DNA of 64,000 bases from Variovorax paradoxus (GCA_016806145.1 CP063166.1:868001-932000), one strand, 5' to 3'. Counted from the first letter of the stretch, positions 8,796 through 18,561 are shown. The notes: generated from the sequence alone by a model not told the origin. Program-made: numbers and translations.

Positions 8796-9425
8796 TCAGG
8801 ACGGCTTGCCGAGCAGCGCGTCCTTGAGCTTCCAGTCGGCCGGGCTCGGGCCGAGCCAGATGCGCAGCAGCGCGTTGAAGAAGGCGGGCTCCTTCACGGG
8901 ATCGGGCTGCGGCACGCCGCGCACCGTGATCAGCGTGCCGGTGCCGGGCAGCCAGTCGATGGTGAAGGTGTCGCCGGCCTTGAGCTGCTTCTGGTCGGCG
9001 AACATCTGGCCCATGCGCAAGAGGCCGGGGATCAGCTGGCCCATCTCGCTCTTGGGCGAGTTGTCCTCCACGCCCTTGATGAAGAGCTTGCCGAGCTCGT
9101 TGGCGTCGATGTCGCGCAGCATGGTGATCGCCACGCGCTTCGGGCCGGGCACGGCCTGCGCCTCCTCGGGGGTCGAGGCCTTGCGGCCCATGTAGAGGCC
9201 GGCCGTGTAGACCTTGAGGATGGCCTTGTAGCGCACGCCGGCGCCATTGAGTTGCAGCGGCGTGCCGCGCAGCTCGAGGCTGTCGTCGAGCTTGACGCCC
9301 GCGACCTCGACCGGGGCGGCGCGCGCGGGCGCGGCGACGGCCAGCGCCGCCGCGAGACCGGCCAGCAGGCACAGGCGCGCGAGCGGTCGTGACACGAGCG
9401 GAAGTGCGATCGAGCGTGCGGACAA
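8796..9425 (-). CDS. Chalcone-isomerase-like (CHI-fold) exported protein
   Basis: The 209-residue product starts with a signal peptide (arginine, then leucine/alanine-rich to about residue 36, ending ARAAP). The mature part has PVEVAGVKLDD, LNGAGVRYKAILKVYTAGLYM and a later MLRDIDANELGKLF, the pattern of bacterial chalcone-isomerase-like proteins. Bacterial members usually lack the plant enzyme's reaction and have no assigned function; some act as heme-binding or fatty-acid-binding proteins. It faces gph tail to tail and its start lies back to back with the trp leader region. Confidence 0.78.
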   Translation of the reverse strand: MSARSIALPLVSRPLARLCLLAGLAAALAVAAPARAAPVEVAGVKLDDSLELRGTPLQLNGAGVRYKAILKVYTAGLYMGRKASTPEEAQAVPGPKRVAITMLRDIDANELGKLFIKGVEDNSPKSEMGQLIPGLLRMGQMFADQKQLKAGDTFTIDWLPGTGTLITVRGVPQPDPVKEPAFFNALLRIWLGPSPADWKLKDALLGKPS

Positions 9426-9514
9426 GGCGGCCTCCTCTGGAATTTGCGAACGGTCGTGCGAATGTATCTTTTCGTTCTATCGCGCCGGCTCCGGACGAAC
9501 CCTGAAGCGCGGGT

Positions 9515-9546
9515 TTGCGCGCGGCTTCGTTCGCGTGGGCTAAACT
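9515..9546 (+). promoter_or_regulatory. Probable promoter of the trp leader/trpE transcript
   Basis: TTGCGC at 9515-9520 and TAAACT at 9541-9546 are reasonable -35 and -10 boxes, but the 20-base spacing is long. A -10 at this position places the RNA start at about 9553-9556, that is at or just before the leader ATG at 9556. No other candidate closer to consensus was found between the divergent gene and the leader. Confidence 0.45.
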
Positions 9547-9555
9547 CCGGCCCTC

Positions 9556-9639
9556 ATGTTCGTTCATCACATCCATCAAACAGGTGAAGGCAGCCGGGGA
9601 GCCTGGCCCTGGCGTACGCCATCGACGCTGCCTGTTTGA
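9556..9639 (+). CDS. trpL: Putative trp operon leader peptide with a Trp-Pro-Trp run
   Basis: A 27-codon reading frame begins at ATG 9556 and ends TGA 9637-9639. Residues 17-19 are Trp-Pro-Trp (codons 9604-9612), a strong enrichment for a residue that makes up about 1% of proteins. It lies 126 bp upstream of trpE, exactly where an attenuator leader is expected. No Shine-Dalgarno sequence precedes it, and the likely promoter would start the RNA at the ATG, as in the leaderless trpL of alphaproteobacteria. The RNA segments 9578-9594 and 9627-9637 are complementary on either side of the Trp codons, and a further hairpin follows. Regulation by ribosome stalling is inferred. Confidence 0.6.
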   Translation: MFVHHIHQTGEGSRGAWPWRTPSTLPV

Positions 9640-9641
9640 TT

Positions 9642-9691
9642 GCACGGCGCACGCCGTGCGCCCGCGGTTCCGGACGCATCGACGCCGAACC
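9642..9691 (+). promoter_or_regulatory. Candidate attenuator hairpins of the trp leader RNA
   Basis: GCACGGC (9642-9648) and GCCGTGC (9653-9659) form a perfect seven-base stem right after the leader stop. GGTTC (9666-9670) and GAACC (9687-9691) form a second, weaker one before a pyrimidine-rich stretch. Bases 9611-9620 in the leader gene can pair with 9647-9656 (nine of ten bases), which would compete with the first stem. No clean T-run follows, so which helix terminates is not clear. Confidence 0.4.
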
Positions 9692-9765
9692 ACCTCCTCT
9701 GTTTGTGAATGAGACCGCTCCCGGCCGATGAAAGCGCGCCGGGCCGGCTTTCCGGAGAACGACAC

Positions 9766-11268
9766 GTGATCACCGAACTCGAATTCAAGAGCCTCAGCGC
9801 CCAGGGCTACAACCGCATCCCGCTGATGGCCGAGGCCTTTGCCGACCTCGAAACCCCCCTGTCCCTGTACCTCAAGCTGGCCCATTCGCAGGGCGGCGGC
9901 AAGCACAGCTTCCTGCTCGAATCGGTCGTGGGCGGCGAGCGCTTCGGCCGCTACAGCTTCATCGGCCTGCCGGCGCGCACCCTGCTGCGCGCCAGCGGCT
10001 TCGGCGCCGAAGCCGTCACCGAGGTCGTGACCGACGGCCAGGTGGTCGAGACCGCCGCGGGCAATCCGCTGGACTTCGTGGCGCAGTACCAGAAGCGTTT
10101 CAAGGTCGCGCTGCGGCCCGGGCTGCCGCGCTTCTGCGGCGGGCTGGCCGGCTACTTCGGCTACGACACCGTGCGCCACATCGAGCGCAAGCTCGAGAAG
10201 AGCTGCCCGCCCGACACGCTGGGCTGCCCCGACATCCTGCTGCTGCAGTGCGAGGAACTGGCGGTCATCGACAACCTCTCGGGCAAGCTCTACCTGATCG
10301 TCTATGCCGATCCGAAGCAGCCCGAGGCCTATGCCAACGCCAAGCGCCGGCTGCGCGAGCTCAAGGAGAAGCTCAAGTACTCGGTGAGCGCGCCGATCGT
10401 GAAGCCCACGCAGCCGCATCCGGCCGAGCGCAGCTTCGCCAAGGCCGACTACCTCGCGGCGGTGGAGCGCGCCAAGGAGATGATCGCCGCCGGCGACTTC
10501 ATGCAGGTGCAGGTGGGGCAGCGCATCAGCAAGCGCTACACCGAGTCGCCGCTGTCGCTGTACCGCGCGCTGCGCTCGCTCAATCCCTCGCCCTACATGT
10601 ACTACTACCACCTGGGCGACTTCCACGTGGTGGGCGCCTCGCCCGAGATCCTGGTGCGCCAGGAGAACACCGGCGAGGGCGAGCAGAAGATCACCATCCG
10701 CCCGCTGGCCGGCACGCGCCCGCGCGGCGCGTCGATCGAGCTCGACAAGGCGGCCGAGGTCGAACTCATCAACGATCCGAAGGAACGCGCCGAGCACGTG
10801 ATGCTGATCGACCTCGCGCGCAACGACATCGGCCGCATCGCCAAGACCGGCACGGTGAAGGTGACGGAAGCCTTCGCGGTGGAGCGCTACAGCCACGTGA
10901 TGCACATCGTGAGCAACGTCGAGGGCACGCTGAAGGACGGCATGACCGCCATCGACGTGCTCAAGGCCACCTTCCCGGCCGGCACCTTGACCGGCGCGCC
11001 CAAGGTGCATGCGATGGAACTGATCGACCAGCTCGAGCCCACCAAGCGCGGCCTGTACGGCGGCGCCTGCGGCTACATCAGCTACGCGGGTGACATGGAC
11101 GTCGCGATCGCGATCCGCACCGGCATCGTGAAGGACCAGGTGCTGCACGTGCAGGCCGCGGCCGGCGTGGTGGCCGATTCGGTCCCCGAGCTCGAGTGGA
11201 AGGAAACCGAGGCCAAGGCGCGCGCGCTGCTGCGGGCGGCGGAGCTTGTTGAGGAGGGGTTGGAATGA
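9766..11268 (+). CDS. trpE: Anthranilate synthase component I
   Basis: The 500-residue product converts chorismate and ammonia to anthranilate, the first step of tryptophan synthesis. The N-terminal regulatory part has the LLES motif in FLLESVVGGERFG, the tryptophan feedback site. The chorismate-binding part shows GDFMQVQVGQRI, IRPLAGTRPRG, ERAEHVMLIDLARND and the PAGTLTGAPKVHAME catalytic segment. The start is taken as GTG 9766 with GGAGAA seven bases upstream; an in-frame ATG at 9709 lacks a ribosome site and would overlap the leader structures. Its TGA overlaps the ATG of the inserted GxxExxY gene rather than trpG. Confidence 0.95.
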   Translation: MITELEFKSLSAQGYNRIPLMAEAFADLETPLSLYLKLAHSQGGGKHSFLLESVVGGERFGRYSFIGLPARTLLRASGFGAEAVTEVVTDGQVVETAAGNPLDFVAQYQKRFKVALRPGLPRFCGGLAGYFGYDTVRHIERKLEKSCPPDTLGCPDILLLQCEELAVIDNLSGKLYLIVYADPKQPEAYANAKRRLRELKEKLKYSVSAPIVKPTQPHPAERSFAKADYLAAVERAKEMIAAGDFMQVQVGQRISKRYTESPLSLYRALRSLNPSPYMYYYHLGDFHVVGASPEILVRQENTGEGEQKITIRPLAGTRPRGASIELDKAAEVELINDPKERAEHVMLIDLARNDIGRIAKTGTVKVTEAFAVERYSHVMHIVSNVEGTLKDGMTAIDVLKATFPAGTLTGAPKVHAMELIDQLEPTKRGLYGGACGYISYAGDMDVAIAIRTGIVKDQVLHVQAAAGVVADSVPELEWKETEAKARALLRAAELVEEGLE

Positions 11269-11714
11269 ATTCCGAATACGGGCAGCCGGACGCAGAGGAC
11301 GCGAAGGATTCGCGAAGGACGCAAAAGGAAGACAAGAATTTTTTAGATGACTTCTCGCACGACATCATCGGGGCGGCTGTCGAGGTGCAACGAGTGCTGG
11401 GTGTGGGCTTGCTTGAAAGCGCCTACGCAGCGGCGTTGGCGGTCGAATTGAATGAACGAGAGCTCCGGTTCGAACGCGAGGTGCCCATCACCGCGTACTA
11501 CAAGGGCCGTAGCGTGGGTGTTGCGTATCGCGCAGATTTCGTTGTCGAGGACTCAGTGATCGTAGAGCTCAAGGCCATCGATGTCCTGGCCGACCTGCAT
11601 CGCGCGCAACTGTTGTCCTATCTGCGCTTGTCGGGACTGAAGCTGGGGCTGTTGATCAACTTCCACGCATTTCCCGTCGTCAAAGGCATCCAGAGAATGG
11701 TGAACAAGCTATGA
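11265..11714 (+). CDS. GxxExxY-family protein (PD-(D/E)XK nuclease-like)
   Basis: The 149-residue product has the name-giving motif G-L-L-E-S-A-Y at residues 48-54. A nuclease-like D91...E101-x-K103 set follows in YRADFVVED and VELKAID, the arrangement of the PD-(D/E)XK fold. GxxExxY proteins are small, widespread and functionally unassigned. About the first 22 codons are made of the left terminal repeat of the surrounding element and read as charged, low-complexity sequence ([10 protein letters not shown]), so the conserved domain starts near residue 26. Its ATG overlaps the trpE stop and uses GAGGAGGGG at 11251-11259, a site that probably once served trpG. Base composition is clearly lower in GC than its neighbours, suggesting transfer. 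Confidence 0.8.
   Translation: MNSEYGQPDAEDAKDSRRTQKEDKNFLDDFSHDIIGAAVEVQRVLGVGLLESAYAAALAVELNERELRFEREVPITAYYKGRSVGVAYRADFVVEDSVIVELKAIDVLADLHRAQLLSYLRLSGLKLGLLINFHAFPVVKGIQRMVNKL
11273..11330 (+). repeat. Left terminal inverted repeat of the GxxExxY element
   Basis: 58 bases that match the reverse complement of 11752-11809 at 53 positions. Inside, the unit GGACGC recurs three times and CGCGAA-GGA-TTCGCG forms a small dyad, so each end could also fold on itself. This copy lies inside the reading frame of the GxxExxY gene. Confidence 0.85.
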
Positions 11715-11751
11715 GTGGAGCCCTGAATTTTCTTTTTCATTCTTCTTTGAA

Positions 11752-11809
11752 TTCCTTTCGCGTTCTTCGCGAATCCTTCGCGTCCTCTGCGTCCGGAAGT
11801 CCGTATTCG
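11752..11809 (-). repeat. Right terminal inverted repeat of the GxxExxY element
   Basis: Mirror partner of 11273-11330. The five differences lie at the inner and outer parts (for example ACTT against GCAG near the outer end), while the central 24 bases GACGCAGAGG... through the CGCGAA dyad are identical. The repeat ends 11 bases before the trpG ATG, so it replaces the trpG ribosome-binding region. Confidence 0.85.
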
Positions 11810-11820
11810 AAAGGCCAGTC

Positions 11821-12405
11821 ATGAAGCTCCTCATGATCGACAACTACGACAGCTTCACCTACAACATCGTCCAGTACTTCGGCGAGCTGGGCGCGGACGT
11901 GCAGGTGCACCGCAACGACGAGATCACGGTCGCGCAGATCGGCGAGCTGATCGCCTCGGGCGTGACGCGGCTGGTGGTGTCGCCGGGGCCGTGCTCGCCG
12001 GCGGAGGCGGGCGTCTCGGTGGCAGCCATCGAGGCCTTCGCGGGCAAGCTGCCCATTCTCGGCGTGTGCCTCGGCCACCAGGCCATCGGCGCGGCCTTCG
12101 GCGGCAGGATCGTGCGCGCGCAGCAGCTCATGCACGGCAAGACCAGCGAGATCACGACCACGCAGGAGGGCGTGTTCGCGGGGCTGCCGAAGACCTTCGT
12201 CGTCAACCGCTACCACTCGCTGTCGATCGAGCGCGCGAGCTGCCCCGAGGCGCTGGCCGTCACGGCCTGGACCGACGACGGCGAGATCATGGGGGTGCGG
12301 CACACCGGGTATGCGCACGACGTGCGCATCGAAGGCGTGCAGTTCCACCCCGAATCGATACTCACCGAGCATGGCCACGCCATGCTCAAGAACTTCCTGG
12401 ACTGA
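11821..12405 (+). CDS. trpG: Anthranilate synthase component II (glutamine amidotransferase)
   Basis: The 194-residue product supplies ammonia from glutamine to TrpE. It is a class I amidotransferase: the nucleophile Cys83 lies in GVCLGHQ, and His176 and Glu178 lie in HPES. The N-terminus [15 protein letters not shown] is typical of TrpG/PabA. The GKTSEI segment and a linked trpE favour the tryptophan role, though a dual TrpG/PabA role is possible. Upstream of its ATG the inverted repeat leaves only AAAGG (11810-11814) as a weak ribosome site. The native link to trpE is broken by the inserted element. Confidence 0.93.
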   Translation: MKLLMIDNYDSFTYNIVQYFGELGADVQVHRNDEITVAQIGELIASGVTRLVVSPGPCSPAEAGVSVAAIEAFAGKLPILGVCLGHQAIGAAFGGRIVRAQQLMHGKTSEITTTQEGVFAGLPKTFVVNRYHSLSIERASCPEALAVTAWTDDGEIMGVRHTGYAHDVRIEGVQFHPESILTEHGHAMLKNFLD

Positions 12406-12409
12406 AGCC

Positions 12410-13468
12410 ATGACCGACCGCAGCGCCATCGTCGACCTTCGCAGCGACACCGTCACCCAACCCACGCCCGCGATGCGCGAGGCCATGATGGCGGCGCCGC
12501 TGGGCGACGACGTCTTCGGCACCGATCCGAGCGTGAACGCGCTGCAGGAGAAGATCGCGGCGCTGCTGGGCTTCGAGGCGGCGCTGTTCGTGCCGACCGG
12601 CACGCAAAGCAACCTCAGCGCGATCCTCGCGCATTGCGGCCGCGGCGACGAGTACATCGTGGGCCAGATGGCGCACTGCTACCGCTGGGAAGGCGGCGGC
12701 GCGGCGGTGTTCGGAAGCGTGCAGCCGCAGCCGCTGGACCATGCGGCCGACGGCACGCTGCCGCTCGCGCAGATCGAGGCGGCGATCAAGCCCGACGACG
12801 CGCATTTCGCGCGCACCCGGCTGCTGGCGCTCGAGAACACGCTGGGCGGCAAGCTGCTGCCCTTCGACTACGTGCAGGCAGCGACCGAACTGGCCGCGCG
12901 CCACGGGCTGCAGCGGCACCTGGACGGCGCGCGACTCTTCAACGCGGCGACCGCGCAGGCTGCGCAGAGCGGAAGCACTGACGTGCGCGCGGAGGCGCGC
13001 CGCATCGCGCAGTGCTTCGACAGCGTGTCGGTGTGCTTCAGCAAGGGCCTGGGCGCGCCGATCGGCTCGGCGCTGGTCGGTTCGCGCGACTTCATCGCGC
13101 GCGCCCACCGCATCCGCAAGATGGCGGGCGGCGGCATGCGCCAGGCCGGGCTGCTCGCGGCAGCGGCCGCGCATGCGCTCGAGCACCACGTCGACCGGCT
13201 GGCCGACGACCATGCGCTGGCGCTGCGCCTCGCGCAGGGGCTCGCGGGCATCGAGGGGCTGAAGCTCGAGATGCCGCACACCAACATCGTCTTCGTCGAC
13301 CTCGAGGGCGAGGCCAAGGCGCGCTCGGCGGGGCTGATCGAGAGCCTCGAGCGCCAGGGCATCCTTGCCACGGGTCTGTACCGGCTGCGCTTCGTGACGC
13401 ACCTCGATGTCGATGCCGCCGGCGTCGACCGCGCGGTGGCCGCGATCCGGGCCTACTTCGCCGCCTGA
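12410..13468 (+). CDS. ltaE: Low-specificity L-threonine aldolase
   Basis: The 352-residue product is a fold-type I PLP enzyme that cleaves threonine or allo-threonine to glycine and acetaldehyde. It begins with [20 protein letters not shown], the family hallmark, followed by [33 protein letters not shown] and [11 protein letters not shown]. The PLP lysine lies in [12 protein letters not shown]. It starts four bases after trpG and is read in the same direction, so it is probably co-transcribed with the trp genes, though no pathway link to tryptophan is evident. Confidence 0.9.
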   Translation: MTDRSAIVDLRSDTVTQPTPAMREAMMAAPLGDDVFGTDPSVNALQEKIAALLGFEAALFVPTGTQSNLSAILAHCGRGDEYIVGQMAHCYRWEGGGAAVFGSVQPQPLDHAADGTLPLAQIEAAIKPDDAHFARTRLLALENTLGGKLLPFDYVQAATELAARHGLQRHLDGARLFNAATAQAAQSGSTDVRAEARRIAQCFDSVSVCFSKGLGAPIGSALVGSRDFIARAHRIRKMAGGGMRQAGLLAAAAAHALEHHVDRLADDHALALRLAQGLAGIEGLKLEMPHTNIVFVDLEGEAKARSAGLIESLERQGILATGLYRLRFVTHLDVDAAGVDRAVAAIRAYFAA

Positions 13469-13495
13469 TCCGTCGTTCGAGGAGAGGAGAACGCG

Positions 13496-14155
13496 ATGCC
13501 CGATCTTCCCCATCTGCTGGCCTTCATCGCCGCCGGCTGGCTGCTGAACCTGACGCCGGGTCCCGACGTGCTCTACGTGGTCACCCACTCGCTGCGCTCG
13601 GGCGTGCGCGCCGGCATCGTCGCCGGGCTCGGCATCACCGCCGGCTGCTTCGTCCACATCTTCGCGGCGGCCATCGGCGTCGGCACGCTGATGGCGACCT
13701 CGGCCGCGGCCTTCACCGTGCTCAAGTACATCGGCGCGGCCTACCTGCTGTACCTGGGCGTTCGCATGCTGCTGTCGCGCGCCGCGCCGCCCACCGACCT
13801 GGCGCAGGCCGCGGCCGCCACCGCAACGCGCAGCCTCAAGGCGATCTTCCTCGGCGGCTTCTGGACCAACGTGCTCAACCCCAAGGTGGCGCTGTTCTTC
13901 CTGGCCTTCGTGCCGCAGTTCATCGCGCCCGGGGCCGACCACAAGGCGCTGTACTTCGTGCTGCTCGGCGTGCTGTTCAACCTCAACGCGATCCCCGTCA
14001 ACGTGGGCTGGGCGCTGGCGGCGGGCTGGATGGCGCGCCGCGGTGCCGTGCAGAAGGGCATGCACTGGCTCGACCGCGCCGCCGGCCTTCTTTTCATCGG
14101 CTTCGGCCTCAAGCTCGCGTTCACCGACGCCCCCGCGGCGCGCATCGGCCGCTGA
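13496..14155 (+). CDS. LysE/RhtB-family amino acid exporter
   Basis: The 219-residue product is an inner-membrane protein with about six hydrophobic segments. The family signature [19 protein letters not shown] lies at residues 17-35, and [20 protein letters not shown] follows in the middle. RhtB/LysE proteins export amino acids or homoserine lactones by proton exchange. The gene follows the threonine aldolase by 27 bases with GAGGAGAGGAG upstream, and precedes trpD. Export of threonine, homoserine or an aromatic intermediate can only be guessed from this context. Confidence 0.85.
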   Translation: MPDLPHLLAFIAAGWLLNLTPGPDVLYVVTHSLRSGVRAGIVAGLGITAGCFVHIFAAAIGVGTLMATSAAAFTVLKYIGAAYLLYLGVRMLLSRAAPPTDLAQAAAATATRSLKAIFLGGFWTNVLNPKVALFFLAFVPQFIAPGADHKALYFVLLGVLFNLNAIPVNVGWALAAGWMARRGAVQKGMHWLDRAAGLLFIGFGLKLAFTDAPAARIGR

Positions 14156-14176
14156 TTCATCCCGAGGAGACTTTCC

Positions 14177-15199
14177 ATGATCACCCCCCAGGAAGCGCTG
14201 CAGCGCACCATCGAGCACCGCGAAGTCTTCCACGACGAGATGCTGCACATCGTGCGGCTCATCATGAGCGGCGAGTGCTCGCCCGTGATGATGGCCGCGC
14301 TGATCACCGGCCTGCGCGTGAAGAAGGAAACCATCGGCGAGATCACCGCCGCCGCGCAGGTGATGCGCGAGGTGTCGACCAAGGTGGCGGTGGCCGACAC
14401 CACGAACCTGGTCGACATCGTGGGCACCGGCGGCGACGGTTCGCACACCTTCAACATCTCGACCTGCTCGATGTTCGTCGCGGCCGCGGCCGGCGCCAAG
14501 GTCAGCAAGCACGGCGGGCGCAGCGTGTCGAGCAAGTCGGGCAGTGCCGACGTGCTGGAGTCGCTGGGCGTCAACATCAACCTCAAGCCCGAGCAGATCG
14601 CGCGCTCGATCGAGCAGTCGGGCATCGGCTTCATGTTCGCGCCGAACCACCATCCGGCGATGAAGAACGTGGCACCGGTGCGCAAGGAGCTCGGCATCAA
14701 GACCATCTTCAACATCCTGGGCCCGCTGACCAACCCGGCCGGCGCGCCCAACATCCTGATGGGCGTGTTCCATCCCGACCTGGTGGGCATCCAGGTGCGC
14801 GCGTTGCAGCGCCTGGGCACCGAGCATGCGATGGTGGTCTACGGCCGCGACGGCATGGACGAGATCTCGCTGGGCGCGGCCACGCTGGTGGGCGAGCTCA
14901 AGAACGGCGAGATCAGCGAGTACGAGCTGCACCCCGAGGACTTCGGCTTCCAGATGTCGAGCAATCGCGCGCTGCGCGTGGAGACGCCCGAGCAGTCGAA
15001 GGCGATGCTGCTGGGCGTGCTCGACAATCAGGCCGGCCCGGCGCTCGACATCGTGCTGCTCAATGCCGGCGCGGCGCTGTACGCGGCCAACGTGGTCGAT
15101 TCGGTGGCCGCGGGCGTGACGCGTTCGCGCGAGGCCATCGCCTCGGGCGCCGCCAAGGCGAAGCTCGCCGAGCTGGTGCGGGTCACCACCTCGGTCTGA
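14177..15199 (+). CDS. trpD: Anthranilate phosphoribosyltransferase
   Basis: The 340-residue product joins anthranilate to PRPP, the second step of tryptophan synthesis. Visible motifs are the PRPP loop [14 protein letters not shown] near residue 81, [18 protein letters not shown], and the anthranilate-site segment [16 protein letters not shown] followed by NILGPLTNP. It is a stand-alone TrpD, not fused to TrpG. AGGAGA lies upstream of the ATG. With trpC 29 bases downstream it forms the distal part of the trp cluster. Confidence 0.95.
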   Translation: MITPQEALQRTIEHREVFHDEMLHIVRLIMSGECSPVMMAALITGLRVKKETIGEITAAAQVMREVSTKVAVADTTNLVDIVGTGGDGSHTFNISTCSMFVAAAAGAKVSKHGGRSVSSKSGSADVLESLGVNINLKPEQIARSIEQSGIGFMFAPNHHPAMKNVAPVRKELGIKTIFNILGPLTNPAGAPNILMGVFHPDLVGIQVRALQRLGTEHAMVVYGRDGMDEISLGAATLVGELKNGEISEYELHPEDFGFQMSSNRALRVETPEQSKAMLLGVLDNQAGPALDIVLLNAGAALYAANVVDSVAAGVTRSREAIASGAAKAKLAELVRVTTSV

Positions 15200-15228
15200 G
15201 CCGGGAATCCAGGAGCAAGAGAGAAGCC

Positions 15229-16029
15229 ATGTCCGACATCCTCGACAAGATCGTTGCCGTCAAGCACCAGGAAGTGGCCGCCGCGAAACGGCGCAGCCCG
15301 CTGGAGGCGGTTCGCTTCGATGCCGAAAGCCGCGTGCTGACGCGCGATTTCGAAGGCGCGCTGCGCGCCAAGATCGCGGCCGGCCACGCCGCCGTGATCG
15401 CCGAAGTCAAGAAGGCCAGCCCGAGCAAGGGCGTGCTGCGCGCCGATTTCATTCCGGCCGACATCGCGCAGAGCTATGCCGAAGGCGACGGGAAGATCAG
15501 CGCGGCCTGCCTCTCGGTGCTGACCGACAAGCAGTTCTTCCAGGGCGGCATCGACTACCTGAAGCAGGCGCGCGCCTCGTGCGAGCTGCCGGTGCTGCGC
15601 AAGGACTTCATCGTCGACGCCTACCAGGTGTACGAGTCGCGCGCGATCGGCGCCGATGCGATCCTGCTGATCGCGGCCTGCCTCGACGATGCGCAGATGA
15701 AGGACTTCGAGGCCATCGCGCACGGCCTGGGCATGGCGGTGCTGGTCGAGGTGCACGATGCGGCCGAGCTCGAGCGCGCGCTGCGGCTCAAGACCCCTTT
15801 GGTGGGCGTCAACAACCGCAACCTGCGCAATTTCGAGGTCTCGATCCAGGCCACCATCGACCTGCTGCCGGGCCTGCCGAAGGAGCGCCTCGCGGTGACC
15901 GAGTCGGGCATCGCCACGCGCGAGGACGTCGCCACGCTGCGCGCCGCGGGCGTCCATGCCTTCCTGGTCGGCGAGGCCTTCATGCGCGCCGAGGAACCTG
16001 GCGAGGCCCTCGCGGCGTTGTTCGAATGA
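15229..16029 (+). CDS. trpC: Indole-3-glycerol phosphate synthase
   Basis: The 266-residue TIM-barrel product closes the indole ring of carboxyphenylaminodeoxyribulose phosphate. Signatures are [13 protein letters not shown] near residue 50 (catalytic Lys), [26 protein letters not shown] and [11 protein letters not shown] with the phosphate-binding FLVGEAFM. It is monofunctional; no trpF is present in the window. AGGAG precedes the ATG and the stop overlaps the start of ung (ATGA). Confidence 0.95.
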   Translation: MSDILDKIVAVKHQEVAAAKRRSPLEAVRFDAESRVLTRDFEGALRAKIAAGHAAVIAEVKKASPSKGVLRADFIPADIAQSYAEGDGKISAACLSVLTDKQFFQGGIDYLKQARASCELPVLRKDFIVDAYQVYESRAIGADAILLIAACLDDAQMKDFEAIAHGLGMAVLVEVHDAAELERALRLKTPLVGVNNRNLRNFEVSIQATIDLLPGLPKERLAVTESGIATREDVATLRAAGVHAFLVGEAFMRAEEPGEALAALFE

Positions 16030-16733
16030 GCGCCGCGGATCAGCTGTCGAGCAGCGATCCTGCAGACTGGCCGGTGGCGCCTGGTTGGCAGCCGCTGGTC
16101 GACGGCTTCTTCGGCGGTGCCGTGGGGCAGAAGCTGCAGGCCTTCCTGCGCGAGCGCCTCGATGCGGGCACGGTGATCTTCCCGCCGCAGCCGCTGCGCG
16201 CGCTGGCGCTCACGCCGCCCGAGGACGTGCGTGTCGTGATCCTGGGCCAGGACCCGTACCACGGGCGCGGGCAGGCCGAGGGACTGGCCTTCTCGGTGGC
16301 GCCCGGCGTGGCGCTGCCGCCCTCGCTGCGCAACATCTTCAAGGAGCTCCAGCGCGACCTCGGCACGCCGCCGCCGCCGTTCCCGAACCCGGGCGGCAGC
16401 CTGGTGAAGTGGGCGACGCACGGCGTGCTGCTGCTCAACACCTGCCTCACGGTCGAGGAAGCCCAGCCGGCCAGCCATTCGGGCCGCGGTTGGGAGGTGC
16501 TCACGGACGCGGTGATCCGCCATGTTTCCGACGGTCCCAAGCCTGTTGTTTTCATGCTATGGGGCTCGCACGCCCAGAGTAAGCGTGCGTTGATCGACGT
16601 TGGCCGCCATAAGGTGCTGATGTCGAATCATCCGTCGCCGCTCTCGGCGTTGCGCCCGCCCGTGCCGTTCATCGGATGCGGTCATTTCAGCGAAGCGCGT
16701 GCCTGGCGCGAGGAGCACCAGAAGGGGGCCTGA
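16026..16733 (+). CDS. ung: Uracil-DNA glycosylase (family 1)
   Basis: The 235-residue product removes uracil from DNA. The catalytic water-activating motif GQDPYHG has Asp at about residue 76, followed by AEGLAFSV, the [12 protein letters not shown] segment and the C-terminal HPSPLS DNA-intercalation motif. The ATG overlaps the trpC stop, so it is translationally coupled to the trp genes, an arrangement also seen in relatives. A transcript end is not obvious before the tRNA genes. Confidence 0.94.
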   Translation: MSAADQLSSSDPADWPVAPGWQPLVDGFFGGAVGQKLQAFLRERLDAGTVIFPPQPLRALALTPPEDVRVVILGQDPYHGRGQAEGLAFSVAPGVALPPSLRNIFKELQRDLGTPPPPFPNPGGSLVKWATHGVLLLNTCLTVEEAQPASHSGRGWEVLTDAVIRHVSDGPKPVVFMLWGSHAQSKRALIDVGRHKVLMSNHPSPLSALRPPVPFIGCGHFSEARAWREEHQKGA

Positions 16734-16806
16734 AAATTCGCGGATAATCGCCCGCAGTTCATTCCTCGAACGGTTTCCTTCGCTCCTTTTGGTGCTCGGG
16801 TTTCTG

Positions 16807-16831
16807 CATAGTCACAAAACCGTGCTATATT
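16807..16831 (+). promoter_or_regulatory. Probable promoter of the tRNA-Tyr/Gly/Thr-tuf operon
   Basis: TATATT at 16826-16831 is a good -10 box 12 bases before the tRNA-Tyr gene. The upstream -35 is poor (around TTCTGC/TTTCTG near 16801-16807). A strong stable-RNA promoter is expected here because three tRNAs and tuf follow. Confidence 0.4.
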
Positions 16832-16843
16832 TCGAGGTTCGCC

Positions 16844-16929
16844 GGAGAGGTGGCCGAGTGGTTAATGGCAGCAGACTGTAAATCTGCCCTCTAACGAGTA
16901 CGCTGGTTCGAATCCAGCCCTCTCCACCA
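16844..16929 (+). tRNA. tRNA-Tyr (anticodon GTA)
   Basis: The gene has 86 bases including an encoded CCA. The acceptor arms GGAGAGG and CCTCTCC pair fully, the anticodon loop reads CTGTAAA and a long variable arm typical of tRNA-Tyr is present. First gene of the tRNA-tuf operon. Confidence 0.96.
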
Positions 16930-16994
16930 GCGATGAATTTGGTTTCTAAGAGCGATTGGATCTAGCGCTTTGGGTGCCTTGAAGTGCCCCCGAT

Positions 16995-17068
16995 GCGGGA
17001 GTAGTTCAATGGTAGAACCCCAGCCTTCCAAGCTGATGACGCGGGTTCGATTCCCGTCTCCCGCTCCA
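16995..17068 (+). tRNA. tRNA-Gly (anticodon TCC)
   Basis: The gene has 74 bases with CCA encoded. Acceptor arms GCGGGAG/CTCCCGC pair, the anticodon loop is CTTCCAA and the T-loop is TTCGATT. It lies between tRNA-Tyr and tRNA-Thr. Confidence 0.96.
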
Positions 17069-17098
17069 GAGACCGAGTTTGATGCAGGTTAGGCAAAA

Positions 17099-17173
<75 letters not shown>

Positions 17174-17250
17174 GTTTTTCCCAGGGGTTGCAAGAGCAGC
17201 GTTGCGACCTTATCTGCGTACGTTGATATCGTTTTTTTCGGAGTCGAAAA

Positions 17251-18444
<1,194 letters not shown>

Positions 18445-18462
18445 GTCGGGCAAGAGTAACGG

Positions 18463-18538
18463 AGGGGTATAGCTCAATTGGCAGAGCGTCGGTCTCCAAA
18501 ACCGAAGGTTGTAGGTTCGATTCCTACTGCCCCTGCCA
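18463..18538 (+). tRNA. tRNA-Trp (anticodon CCA)
   Basis: The gene has 76 bases with CCA encoded. Acceptor arms AGGGGTA/TGCCCCT pair with one G-U, and the anticodon loop is CTCCAAA. It lies between tuf and secE, the usual place in betaproteobacteria. Confidence 0.96.
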
Positions 18539-18561
18539 CCTAGGGTGGCCTCCGAAAACGA

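Larger units (their letters stand above)
11273..11809 (+). mobile_element. Putative 537-bp mobile cassette with long terminal inverted repeats and one GxxExxY gene
   Basis: The segment is bounded by 58-bp inverted repeats with five mismatches, carries a single gene, differs in composition from the surrounding trp genes and interrupts a junction (trpE-trpG) that is normally tight. No transposase is encoded and no clear target-site duplication was seen, so it would have to be moved in trans or by the encoded nuclease-like protein. The trp genes on both sides are intact. Confidence 0.55.

Noticed and set aside
9709..9765. ATG 9709 as the trpE start
   Set aside because: No ribosome site, and it would add a poorly conserved 19-residue tail inside the leader; GTG 9766 has a good one.
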